Assembly (NCBI GenBank): GCA_021851405.1
Contig: JAJZDW010000020.1
Coordinates: 1-64,000 of the forward strand
Direction of reading: 5' to 3'
Source of the DNA: Pseudomonadota bacterium
Lineage (GTDB): Bacteria; Pseudomonadota; Gammaproteobacteria; Steroidobacterales; Steroidobacteraceae
DNA length: 64,000 bases
The notes below the pieces were generated by a model. It was given only the letters and a program-made list of their open reading frames with translations, did no database searches and was not told where the DNA came from. The position numbers and the translations under genes are program-made. Positions 48,195-56,173 of this stretch are shown here, in pieces; position 1 is the stretch's first letter, and each line of letters starts with the position of its first letter.

Positions 48195-48937
48195 CGCCCA
48201 CCCCCTTTGGTCTCTAGCTCCGCTTGCGCCATGGCGCGATCGCCCGTGCGCCCCTCGGCGCCCACCCGTTCGATGAACGTCGTGGCGGACGCATCGGTCC
48301 GCAGCGCCAGCACCGTTCCGCCCGCGGCCTCGGCATCGGCCACATCGTGGGTCACGAGCAGGACCGGTAAGGCGGCCGCGGCCGCGTGCGCGAACACGAA
48401 TCGCCGAAACTCCGCCCGCAAGGCCGCATCGAGCCTGTTGAACGGCTCATCGAGCAGCAACACTTGCGGCTCGGCGAGCAACAGTCGCAGCAGCGCCACA
48501 CGCGCGCGCTGCCCTCCGGAGAGCGTGGCCGGATCGCGCGGCGCGAAGCCCTCGAGCCCGGCTTGCGCCAGGACTGCTGCGATGCGGGCCGTGCGTGCGC
48601 GGCGGCCGCGCACCGTGCGCGCCAGAGCGAACGCCAGGTTCTCACCCACGGTCAGATGAGGAAAGAGCAGATCATCCTGGAACAGCGTCCCAATCCGGCG
48701 CCGCTCGGCCGGGAGCGTCGTGACCTCGCGCGCGCCCACCCAGATCCGCCCGCACGCGCGGAACGGGCCGGCGAGCGTGCCACCTAAGAAACTCAGCACG
48801 GTCGATTTGCCCGCGCCGCTCGGCCCCATCAACGTCAGCACCGTCCCGGGCGGCACCTGCTCGGTCAGCGGCGGAATGAGCACGCGCCCGTCCAGGACGA
48901 TCGAGACCTGCTCCAGACGCAACGCCGCGTCGCTCAC
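48191..48937 (-). CDS. ynjD: ABC transporter ATP-binding protein, YnjD-like
   Basis: 248 aa from the GTG at 48935-48937, overlapping the permease stop as GTGA. It is a complete nucleotide-binding domain: Walker A GPSGAGKST, Q-loop TLFQDDLLFPHLTVGEN, signature LSGGQRARVALLRLLL, Walker B VLLLDEPFNRLD and switch His VTHDVADAE. It pairs with the YnjC-like permease and YnjB-like binding protein upstream. The E. coli YnjBCD importer's substrate is not known; its operon includes a sulfurtransferase gene (ynjE). Its stop overlaps the flavoprotein start (ATGA). Confidence 0.88.
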   Translation of the reverse strand: MSDAALRLEQVSIVLDGRVLIPPLTEQVPPGTVLTLMGPSGAGKSTVLSFLGGTLAGPFRACGRIWVGAREVTTLPAERRRIGTLFQDDLLFPHLTVGENLAFALARTVRGRRARTARIAAVLAQAGLEGFAPRDPATLSGGQRARVALLRLLLAEPQVLLLDEPFNRLDAALRAEFRRFVFAHAAAAALPVLLVTHDVADAEAAGGTVLALRTDASATTFIERVGAEGRTGDRAMAQAELETKGGGR

Positions 48938-50679
48938 GAGATACTCCCCGCCCGCCACGGGCCGCGCTTCAGTCGTGGCACCAGAACCGCGAGCCCATAC
49001 CCGGCGAGCGGGAGGACGGATTGCAGCACGGCGAACACTCCGGTGACGCGCCGATCACCACCGCTTGCGAGCGTCACCGCTTCGCTCGTCAGCGTCACGA
49101 CCCGTCCGGCGCCGGCAAAGATCGTGGGCAGGTACTGATCGATGCTGACAGCGACACCCACGGCGGCGGCCACCAGCACGGGCCGCAGCAGCAGCGGCAG
49201 TTTGATGCGCAGAAATACGCGTGCAGGGGAGCTGCCGAGCGCAAGCGCCGTGCGCGCGTAACGCGGATCGAGCGCCCGCCACGGATCGGACAGCGACAGA
49301 AACACGTACGGCAGCACGAACAGCAGGTGCGACCAGATCACGGCCAGCAGCGTCCCGTCGAGACGCAGGACCGTGAACAACACCTGCGTGCCGAACAGGA
49401 ACGCGATCTGCGGCACGAGCAGCGGCACATAGAGCAGCCACAACATGCGCGAGCGCACCGGCGCACCGCACCGCTGCTCCTGCTCGAGACAGGCCAGCAC
49501 GAGCAGCAGCGCCGCGGCACTGGCGGCGGCGGCCACCAGGAGCGTCGTGCCGAGCGGCCAGAGGATCGTCCCGGCCTGCTGGTGCCACACCGCACCGCTC
49601 CAGCGCTGCGGCAGAAGGTCCGGGAAGCGCCACACGGCCGCCACAGACCACACCGCCAGCGCGAGCAGCGAGGACGCCCCGAGCAGCATGAGCCCGCCGA
49701 CGACACCGCGCGCGAGTGCCGCAAGGGGCTCCAGCACACTGTGGCGCGCGCCCCGCGCGATCCACCGGCGAGCGAGACTCGCGATCAGCACTTCCCCGGC
49801 GCGCCACGCGGCAATGCTGGCCGCGACGATACCGAGCTGCAGCAGCGCGGCGGCCGCCGCTGGAAAATACATCTGCACGTGCGGCGAACTGAACCAACGC
49901 AGCGCCAGTACGCTCAGCGTCGGGGGGTTGCTCGGACCGAGGATCAGCGCCATGTCGACGACCGAGAGCGCATACGCGAGCACCGCGTAGATCGGCAGGC
50001 GCAGCTGTGCATAGAGTTGCGGCAGCACGAGTTTCAGCCACGCGCTGGTGCGTCCGTAGCCGAGCGCCGCGGCGACCTCAAGCTGACGGCGCGCCGGGAC
50101 TTGGCCGAGGGCACTGAGACTCATCAGCAGCAGGTAGGGAATTTCCTTCACCAGCAATCCCACGGTGAGCGCGATGCCGTAGGGATCCTGGACGGTGGCG
50201 ATGTCCGGCGGCTGATGCCAGCCGGTGAGCCACGGAGAGAGCAGGCGCACGATCCAGCCGCTCGGCGCGAGCAGAAATCCGACACCGATCGCCATCGCCG
50301 CGTGCGGCGCGGCGAGGATCGGCCCCATGAGCCCGCGAACGAGGCGTCCGGGCGGCCGGTGCGACAGATGCGCACAGCAACCGAACGTCAGAACGACGGC
50401 CAGAATCGTCGCACTCAGGCCGCTCATCAGCGTCAGACCGACGGCGGTGCCGAAACCCGGCGCGGCCCAAAGCGCGCGCCACGGGGAGAGCGTCCAGTGC
50501 CGCGGGTGAAGTCCCGGCAACCACCCGAACGCCGGCAGCGCCGTGCCGAGCAGCCCCGCGCCGATTGGCACGAGAAACAACGCCACGGTGATTCGCGGCG
50601 CATGTCGCAGCCAGGCGCGCGGACGCCTGCCGTCATCGGCCCGCTGCGCTCGCGCTGCAAGTGTCACGCCGCCCGTCAC
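48934..50679 (-). CDS. ynjC: ABC transporter permease with two fused domains, YnjC-like
   Basis: 581 aa from the GTG at 50677-50679, which overlaps the binding-protein stop (TGA in GTGA). The open frame is longer upstream but runs inside ynjB. It has about 12 transmembrane helices and two BPD-type permease halves in one chain, like ThiP and YnjC. EAA-type loops appear around EVAAALGYGRTSAWLKLVLP and ARTALALGSSPARVFLRIKL. E. coli YnjC is about 70 residues shorter. It would form the channel for the YnjB substrate. Confidence 0.86.
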   Translation of the reverse strand: MTGGVTLAARAQRADDGRRPRAWLRHAPRITVALFLVPIGAGLLGTALPAFGWLPGLHPRHWTLSPWRALWAAPGFGTAVGLTLMSGLSATILAVVLTFGCCAHLSHRPPGRLVRGLMGPILAAPHAAMAIGVGFLLAPSGWIVRLLSPWLTGWHQPPDIATVQDPYGIALTVGLLVKEIPYLLLMSLSALGQVPARRQLEVAAALGYGRTSAWLKLVLPQLYAQLRLPIYAVLAYALSVVDMALILGPSNPPTLSVLALRWFSSPHVQMYFPAAAAALLQLGIVAASIAAWRAGEVLIASLARRWIARGARHSVLEPLAALARGVVGGLMLLGASSLLALAVWSVAAVWRFPDLLPQRWSGAVWHQQAGTILWPLGTTLLVAAAASAAALLLVLACLEQEQRCGAPVRSRMLWLLYVPLLVPQIAFLFGTQVLFTVLRLDGTLLAVIWSHLLFVLPYVFLSLSDPWRALDPRYARTALALGSSPARVFLRIKLPLLLRPVLVAAAVGVAVSIDQYLPTIFAGAGRVVTLTSEAVTLASGGDRRVTGVFAVLQSVLPLAGYGLAVLVPRLKRGPWRAGSIS

Positions 50680-51881
50680 GGGGTGTAGCGCCGCTCCCAG
50701 GCGGCTGCGAGCCGCACGGCCCACGAGGGATGCGGCTCGGGCAGCACGTGGCGCAGTGCCGCCGGCGGCGGCATCCACGGATCCTTCGCCTGCGCCTGAA
50801 ACCGGGCGCGTTGCGCATCGGTGAGCGCCTTCAGATCGAGCACCGTGGGTCCGCCGAGGGCGCGAATCTCCCCCGCCCGGGCCTGGGCGGCGGGCGAGAG
50901 CAGAAAATTGGCCACCACCATCGCCCCGGCCTTGTGCCGGGCGTTGTAGGGAATCGCCACGAAGCTCGCGTTGCCGAGCGTGCCGCCGCGCAGCACCACG
51001 GTGCGCACGCTCTTGGGCAGCCGTCCGGCGAGCACCGCGGCCGCCGCCGATGCCGGATCGAACGAGGGCATCAGGTCGATCTCCCCATCCTCGAGCAGCT
51101 GCCGTTCGGCCGGACCGCTCGCCGGATACTCCCGGCCGTGGCGCCACAGATAGGGCCGCAGTTGCGCGAACCACGCCCACAGCGGCGCGCTCGCCTGCGC
51201 GAAGGCGGCCGGGGTCACCGGCCGCAGCAGGACCGCCGGATTGGGCGCAAGCGCATAGAGCGCCTGCTCGAGAAACGCCACACCGAGGAAATTCTGCACC
51301 TGCGGAAACGTGAACCGCCCGGGATGACGGCGCGCCCAGGCCGGAAACGCGCGAATATCGAGCGGCACGTGTTTGACGTACGCAGAGTCATAAACAAACA
51401 CCAACTGCGCGGTGCGCCAGGGCGACTCGTAACCGTCGACCGGCACGGTGAAGTCGTAGCGGATCTCGGGATCGGAGCGGCGCACCAGCCGATCGTTTGG
51501 CAGCCGCTGGGCGAACGGACCGTAGAGCAGACCCCGGCGCTTCAGCGCATCGAAATTCGGACCGTTGATCCAGATCAGATCGATGGTTCCGGCGTGGTTC
51601 TGGCCGGCCGCCTTCTCGGCGATGACCTGGGTCACGGCCTGCGCGGTGTCCTCGAGCGGCACCTCACGCAGCGTCACGTCACAGCAGGCCGCGACCTGAC
51701 GTGAGACCCACGCGATGTAGGCATTGACGCGCTCACTGCCGCCCCAGGCGTCGAAGTAGACGTGCTGGCCGCGTGCCCGCGCCAGGACGCTCGGCCAGTT
51801 CGAGGCGGCCGCAGGGCGCATCGCGAGCAGCCCGAGCAGCGCACCGACCGCCACCGCTCGCCTCGCCACCGGCGCTCTCAT
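50676..51881 (-). CDS. ynjB: ABC transporter substrate-binding protein, YnjB-like
   Basis: 401 aa from the ATG at 51879-51881 (ATGA with the radical SAM stop). A Sec signal peptide (ARRAVAVGALLGLLAMRPAAA) is followed by a type 2 periplasmic binding-protein fold: HVYFDAWGGSERVNAYIAWV, IDLIWINGPNFDALKRRGLL, FTVPVDGYESPW and FPQVQNFLGVAFLEQAL. These strings match the YnjB group rather than iron or thiamine binding proteins. The ligand is unknown. It is followed by the permease with a 4-base overlap. Confidence 0.86.
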   Translation of the reverse strand: MRAPVARRAVAVGALLGLLAMRPAAASNWPSVLARARGQHVYFDAWGGSERVNAYIAWVSRQVAACCDVTLREVPLEDTAQAVTQVIAEKAAGQNHAGTIDLIWINGPNFDALKRRGLLYGPFAQRLPNDRLVRRSDPEIRYDFTVPVDGYESPWRTAQLVFVYDSAYVKHVPLDIRAFPAWARRHPGRFTFPQVQNFLGVAFLEQALYALAPNPAVLLRPVTPAAFAQASAPLWAWFAQLRPYLWRHGREYPASGPAERQLLEDGEIDLMPSFDPASAAAAVLAGRLPKSVRTVVLRGGTLGNASFVAIPYNARHKAGAMVVANFLLSPAAQARAGEIRALGGPTVLDLKALTDAQRARFQAQAKDPWMPPPAALRHVLPEPHPSWAVRLAAAWERRYTP

Positions 51882-52945
51882 CGCGACGCGCCCCGTGCGG
51901 CGGCACGACGGGCCCGGGCGGCTTCGATCACCGGGGCGAGCACGTCCTGATGAAATCGGTCGCAGCCGATGCACAGGTTCGCGTACGGTTGGCCTTGGGG
52001 GGTGAGTGTGCGCGAGGCCTCGATGAACCGCTCTTCGCTCCAACCATAGGCGAGCCCCATGCGCTGCGGCTGTCCGGAGGAGATCGCCGCATACGCCGGC
52101 TCCTGCGTCAGGGAGTCGAGGATGCCGAGCAGATCCTCCTCCAGCAGATTGCCAATCGGCAGGCGCGTTTTGATGCAGCACGGAAACACGTTGCCGGCCG
52201 GATCAATGGACACCTCCGAGCCGCTGTAGCGGTGCTCGAGGAACTTCAGCCCCCCCGACCAGCGGTTGCAGAAATTATCCGCAAGCGTCGCCGTCGAGAG
52301 GCCGTTGTCCCACGCCCGACCCCGCGGCCACAGCCGCCCGATCCAGGTATCCGGCGTCGCGCCGAAGAAATTGTAGGTCGGGCCGGCCGGTCGTGGTGCC
52401 GGGTCCGTGGCGGACACCGGAGCCCTCGCGCTGCGCAGTCCGTGGGCCTCGAGCAAACGCGCGAGGCGCTCCTTGAAGGCGCGCTGGCGCGACTCGCCCT
52501 GCATGCCGGTGTGGAAATCATCCACCCCGGAGACCGAAAGCGTCGTCAGGCCGCGGGCGAGCAACTCGTCCACGATGGTCCCGGTGAGCAGATCCCCGGT
52601 GGTCTGCACGATCAGTTCCACGCCCGGTTGCCGTCGATATCGCTCCTGGAGGCGCTGCATCGCCGGATACAGCACGCGCTCGCGCAGCGCATCGAGCAGC
52701 ACCTCCCCGCCGGCGAGAATGATCCGACCGGGACGCTCCACCAGGCTGCCGTCGGGCGCCGGATGTTCCCGGTCGAGATAACTCAGGCGCGGCGGAAGAT
52801 GATCGATGACGCGCGGGACATTCTCTTCAGCCTCGGCCACCACCGCCTCGAGTGCCGAGCGCACGTAGGGGCGAAACCGAGGCTCGTAGCAGTGCCGGCA
52901 CTTGCGATGGCACGCCCAGGACACCACGTAATAAATCGATTCCAC
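51878..52945 (-). CDS. Radical SAM protein leading the YnjBCD operon
   Basis: 355 aa from a GTG at 52943-52945. The frame is open further upstream, but that part is antisense to bufA and lacks similarity. The SAM-cluster motif CHRKCRHC gives Cys12, Cys16 and Cys19. A GGE-like AGGEVLL, a long middle domain ([18 protein letters not shown]) and a Cys-rich end ([24 protein letters not shown]) suggest an auxiliary [4Fe-4S] cluster of SPASM/twitch type. The substrate is unknown. No precursor peptide is obvious next to it apart from divergent bufA. The tight coupling to an importer, a flavoprotein and a GT2 suggests a small-molecule pathway. Confidence 0.82.
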   Translation of the reverse strand: MESIYYVVSWACHRKCRHCYEPRFRPYVRSALEAVVAEAEENVPRVIDHLPPRLSYLDREHPAPDGSLVERPGRIILAGGEVLLDALRERVLYPAMQRLQERYRRQPGVELIVQTTGDLLTGTIVDELLARGLTTLSVSGVDDFHTGMQGESRQRAFKERLARLLEAHGLRSARAPVSATDPAPRPAGPTYNFFGATPDTWIGRLWPRGRAWDNGLSTATLADNFCNRWSGGLKFLEHRYSGSEVSIDPAGNVFPCCIKTRLPIGNLLEEDLLGILDSLTQEPAYAAISSGQPQRMGLAYGWSEERFIEASRTLTPQGQPYANLCIGCDRFHQDVLAPVIEAARARRAAARGASR

Positions 52946-53096
52946 TTCAGTCGCACCACATCCGCTTGATCCGTTCCCGACGCGCCGATCCCACCGCGGG
53001 CCGCACAGCGCAACGAGCCGGCACATATTGCACGCTTGCCGCGCCGTACACGAGAGGCCCGGCGGTGCGCCCGTCTCGCGAGCGCCTCCCGGGTCC

Positions 53097-53122
53097 GTAA
53101 CCTTTGGGCGCCCCGGCTCGAA
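53097..53122 (+). promoter_or_regulatory. SigF (ECF16)-type promoter of the bufferin operon
   Basis: GTAACC at 53097-53102 and CGAA at 53119-53122 are separated by 16 bases. This is the consensus known for the Caulobacter copper- and oxidant-responsive ECF sigma factor SigF, which controls bufferin operons. It lies about 77 bases before the bufA ATG. Confidence 0.75.
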
Positions 53123-53198
53123 TATAGCAACAGTACCTGTGCGCCACCCCAGCCGGCGACGTACGGGTCGATCGATCCACCCATTGGGAGACCTCTTC

Positions 53199-53549
53199 AT
53201 GACCACCCGTACCGCATCGCTGGCCGTCGCCGGCGCACTCGCCACCGCCGTCACCGCCCTTGCCGCGCCGCTCGCCAGCGCCGGCGGCATGTCGATGACG
53301 CCACGCCAGCACACCATGGCCGAGCTGCACACCGGAAAATTCGTGCGCTGCTTCGGGGTCGCGCTCGCCGGGCACAACGACTGCTACGCCGGACCCGGCA
53401 CCACCTGCGCCGGCACGGCGAGCCGCAACTACCAGGGCAACGCGTTCAAACTGGTGCCGACGGGAACCTGCACGGCGATCACCACCCCGTACGTCACGAT
53501 CGTCCAGGGCCACGGCAGTCTCAGCAAGATCACCGAGGCCGGCCGCTGA
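53199..53549 (+). CDS. bufA: Bufferin precursor peptide BufA (DUF2282)
   Basis: 116 aa from the ATG at 53199, with GGGAG 9 bases upstream. An N-terminal signal peptide (about residues 1-28, ending LASA) is followed by a Cys-containing core with Cys51, Cys62, Cys70 and Cys91, in [27 protein letters not shown] and VPTGTCTAI. This matches DUF2282 bufferin peptides, whose core cysteines are turned into thiooxazoles by a DUF692 enzyme to give a copper-binding, exported peptide. The bufB and bufC genes follow. The tail after Cys91 ([17 protein letters not shown]) is longer than in typical members. Confidence 0.87.
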   Translation: MTTRTASLAVAGALATAVTALAAPLASAGGMSMTPRQHTMAELHTGKFVRCFGVALAGHNDCYAGPGTTCAGTASRNYQGNAFKLVPTGTCTAITTPYVTIVQGHGSLSKITEAGR

Positions 53550-53575
53550 GCGGCACAGTCTGAGCCGTCCGCCCG

Positions 53576-54487
53576 GTGAGCACCGTCATGTCCGTGTCCC
53601 ATACCGCGCCCCGGGGCCCAAGCCCCGACGCCGTCCCCGCGCGGGCCGGCGTCGGGCTGAAGGCCGCCCATTACCGCGTGATCCTCGAATCCCGCCCGCC
53701 GCTCGGGTTCTTCGAGGTGCATGCCGAGAACTACATGGGAGCCGGCGGTCCGCCGCATCGCTACCTGACGGAGATTCGCACCCACTACCGGCTCTCCGTG
53801 CACGGCGTGGGACTGTCGATCGGCTCGGCGGGACCGCTCGACGAGCCACACCTGCGCCGCCTGGCGGCACTCGTGCACCGTTATGAGCCGGAACTCGTCT
53901 CCGAACACCTCGCGTGGTCGTCACACGGCGGCGCGTTCTTCAACGATCTGCTGCCGCTGCCGTACACCGCCGAGACGCTCAGGCGCGTATGCGAGCACCT
54001 CGAGCAGGTGCAGGAGCACCTCGGCCGCCAGATCCTCCTCGAGAACCCCTCGACCTATGTCGCCTTCGCCTCCAGCAGTTACGCCGAAGCGGACTTCATG
54101 GCCGAAGTGGCGCGCCGCAGCGGCTGTGCGCTGTTGCTCGACATCAACAACGTCTACGTCGCCTGCACCAACCAGCAGTGCGATCCTCTGCAGTACCTCG
54201 CGCAGTTTCCCCTCGCCGCGGTGCGCCAGATCCACCTCGCCGGGTGTGCCACCGACGCCGACGAACAGGGCCGAGCGCTCCTGATCGACAGCCACGATCG
54301 GGAAGTCGCCGATCGCGTCTGGTTCCTCTACGAGCACGTGCTCGCCCGCCGCGGAGCGGTGCCGACGTTGATCGAATGGGACCAGAACGTACCGGCGTGG
54401 GATCCGCTCGCCGCGCAGGCCGCGCGTGCCGATCGGGCGCTACACGCCTGCACTCTGCAGGATCGCCGCCATGTTGCCCTGGGCTGA
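53576..54487 (+). CDS. bufB: Multinuclear iron oxidase BufB (DUF692/MNIO)
   Basis: 303 aa from a GTG at 53576; an ATG 12 bases on (53588) is also possible. MNIO metal-ligand motifs are complete: VHGVGLSIGS, VSEHLAWS, ILLENPSTY, LLLDINNVYV, QIHLAGC, DSHDREV and TLIEWDQNVP, on a TIM barrel. Enzymes of this family oxidise Cys in RiPP precursors; in bufferin systems BufB makes thiooxazoles in BufA. It follows bufA by 26 bases and overlaps bufC by 17 bases, so all are co-expressed. Confidence 0.93.
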   Translation: MSTVMSVSHTAPRGPSPDAVPARAGVGLKAAHYRVILESRPPLGFFEVHAENYMGAGGPPHRYLTEIRTHYRLSVHGVGLSIGSAGPLDEPHLRRLAALVHRYEPELVSEHLAWSSHGGAFFNDLLPLPYTAETLRRVCEHLEQVQEHLGRQILLENPSTYVAFASSSYAEADFMAEVARRSGCALLLDINNVYVACTNQQCDPLQYLAQFPLAAVRQIHLAGCATDADEQGRALLIDSHDREVADRVWFLYEHVLARRGAVPTLIEWDQNVPAWDPLAAQAARADRALHACTLQDRRHVALG

Positions 54488-55262
54488 GCTGCAGGAGCAG
54501 CTCGCCGCGGCGCTGCGCGATCCTGAGCGTGCGCCGCCCGCCGAGTGCATCGGTCCGGACGGGGCTCGCGCCACGAAGCGCTTCGCCGTGTACCGCAACA
54601 ACGTGTTCGCCGGGCTGATCGACGCCCTCGCCGAGAGCTATCCGGCGGTGCACCGACTCCTCGGCGTGGAGTGTTTCGAGGAGACTGCGCGGCGCTATGT
54701 CTCGCAGCACCTGCCCCGCTCCCCGGTGCTGCTCGAGTATGGCGAGCGGTTCTCTGAGTTCCTCGAACAGCTCGAGCCGCTCGCGGCGCTGCCTTACCTC
54801 GCGGACGTGGCACGCATCGAGCGCGCCTGGCTCGAGGCCTATCACGCACCCGAGGCACCGGCACTCGACCCCGGTGCCCTGGCAGGAATTCCCGCACACC
54901 GCGCCGCGGACCTGTGCTTCACGCTGCATCCATCGGTCCGCCTGGTGCGCTCGCGCAGTGCGGCCGTGACGATCTGGGGGCTGAACGTTGCGCCGCCTCC
55001 CTGGGCGAGTCTGCCGCCCGATCCGATCGCCGAGAGTGCGCTCCTGGCGCGTCCGGCGGCCGAGGTCGAGGTCGTATGCCTCACGCCCGGCGCGGCGGAG
55101 TTCTTAGCCGCGCTGGCCGGCGGCCTTACGCTCGGGGAGGCCTCAGAGCGCGCACGGAGCGTTCACGACACCTTCCATCTCACCGAACACTGCACCGCTC
55201 TGCTCGGGGGCGGCTGGGTCACGGCCGCGCATCTGAGGCGGCGCCGCACACGAGGTCATTGA
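54471..55262 (+). CDS. bufC: BufC, DUF2063 DNA-binding-domain-type partner of BufB
   Basis: 263 aa from the ATG at 54471. It begins LPWAELQEQLAAALRDPERA, with FAVYRNNVFAGLIDALAESY (the DUF2063 core), then YLADVARIERAWLEAYHAPE and a C-terminal winged part. In known systems DUF2063 proteins bind the precursor and deliver it to the DUF692 enzyme, despite the family's DNA-binding label. The gene starts inside the end of bufB and is followed after 3 bases by doxX. Confidence 0.92.
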   Translation: MLPWAELQEQLAAALRDPERAPPAECIGPDGARATKRFAVYRNNVFAGLIDALAESYPAVHRLLGVECFEETARRYVSQHLPRSPVLLEYGERFSEFLEQLEPLAALPYLADVARIERAWLEAYHAPEAPALDPGALAGIPAHRAADLCFTLHPSVRLVRSRSAAVTIWGLNVAPPPWASLPPDPIAESALLARPAAEVEVVCLTPGAAEFLAALAGGLTLGEASERARSVHDTFHLTEHCTALLGGGWVTAAHLRRRRTRGH

Positions 55263-55265
55263 GTC

Positions 55266-55781
55266 ATGTCCACCCGCACCCTGCCCCGGCCGTATGGCCT
55301 TGTTCCGCTCGTGCAGCACCGCGTCTCGGCGGCGCTCGAGCGGCTTCAGCTCGGCGCACTCGCGCTCGCACCGCCGCTGGTGCGCCTGGCGCTGGCGATC
55401 CCGTTCCTGAAGTCCGGCCTGACCAAGTGGAGCGGCGGGTGGCACGTCTCCCCGGTGACGGATTTTCTCTTCGAGTCGATGTTCCGCCTGCACGTGCTCG
55501 GGCACCGCTATCCGTTCCCCGCGCCCGATGCGCTGGCGCACCTCGACGCGGTGGCGGAAGTTCTCTTGCCGGTGCTCCTCATCGTGGGCCTTGGCACACG
55601 CCTCAGCGCCCTCGCGCTGCTGGTCATGACCGGCATCATTCAGCTCACCGATCCGACCGGGTGGGCCAATTTTCACCTGCCCTGGGCCGCCCTCGCCCTC
55701 GCCCTCCTCGCGCTCGGCCCCGGCAAGGCCTCGCTCGATTTCGCCCTCGCGCGCGTGCTGCGAGCGCGCGCGGCGCGGTAA
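55266..55781 (+). CDS. DoxX-family membrane protein of the bufferin operon
   Basis: 171 aa with four transmembrane helices. Family strings are LALAIPFLKSGLTKWSGGW, VAEVLLPVLLIVGLGTRL and IIQLTDPTGWANFHLPWA. DoxX genes are a regular fourth member of bufA-bufB-bufC operons; the role is not settled, possibly quinone- or oxygen-linked support of maturation or copper handling in the membrane. It starts 3 bases after bufC. Confidence 0.88.
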   Translation: MSTRTLPRPYGLVPLVQHRVSAALERLQLGALALAPPLVRLALAIPFLKSGLTKWSGGWHVSPVTDFLFESMFRLHVLGHRYPFPAPDALAHLDAVAEVLLPVLLIVGLGTRLSALALLVMTGIIQLTDPTGWANFHLPWAALALALLALGPGKASLDFALARVLRARAAR

Positions 55782-55811
55782 GCTCGGCCTCGCCCCGATG
55801 GAGGTGCCCGC

Positions 55812-56096
55812 ATGAAAGCGATCTGGAACGAGGCGGTGCTCGCCTCGAGTGACGACACGGTCCTCGTGGAAGGCAACCCGTACTTTCCGCGCGAGAGTCT
55901 CGACCTGCGCTACTTCGAGCCGAGCGAACGGCGCAGCGTCTGCCCGTGGAAGGGCACGGCCCACTATTTCACGGTGACCGTCGGCGAGAGGCGCAACGTC
56001 GATGCCGCCTGGTACTACCCCGATCCGAAGGCGGCCGCGGAGGCGATCCGAGGCCGCGTGGCGTTCTGGCGCGGCGTGCAGATCCGCCCGGACTGA
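55812..56096 (+). CDS. DUF427 domain protein
   Basis: 94 aa. The sequence follows the DUF427 pattern: MKAIWNEAVLASSDDTVLVE, PYFPRESLDLRYFEPSER, SVCPWKGTAHYFTVTVGER and AAWYYPDPKAAAEAIRGRV. The CPWKG(T/E)A motif is diagnostic. The fold is a small beta barrel of unknown function. It lies 30 bases after doxX in the same direction and may be part of the bufferin transcript, though it is also common elsewhere. Confidence 0.9.
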   Translation: MKAIWNEAVLASSDDTVLVEGNPYFPRESLDLRYFEPSERRSVCPWKGTAHYFTVTVGERRNVDAAWYYPDPKAAAEAIRGRVAFWRGVQIRPD

Positions 56097-56101
56097 TCGG
56101 C

Positions 56102-56120
56102 ACCCGTGGCGCCCACGGGT
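56102..56120. terminator. 8-bp hairpin between DUF427 and the convergent rSAM gene
   Basis: ACCCGTGG and CCACGGGT flank a 3-base loop six bases after the DUF427 stop. It is a candidate Rho-independent-like stem without T-run. Confidence 0.4.
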
Positions 56121-56173
56121 TCGCCCGGCGAGCGGGCTGCGCGACGCGCGCGTGCGCCGCGGGGTACGGGCGC

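Noticed and set aside
53036-53377. An N-terminal extension of the radical SAM protein beyond 52945
   Set aside because: The frame is open but its sequence is antisense to bufA and its promoter, without motifs; the SAM-cluster motif sits 12 residues from the GTG at 52945, as in related proteins.
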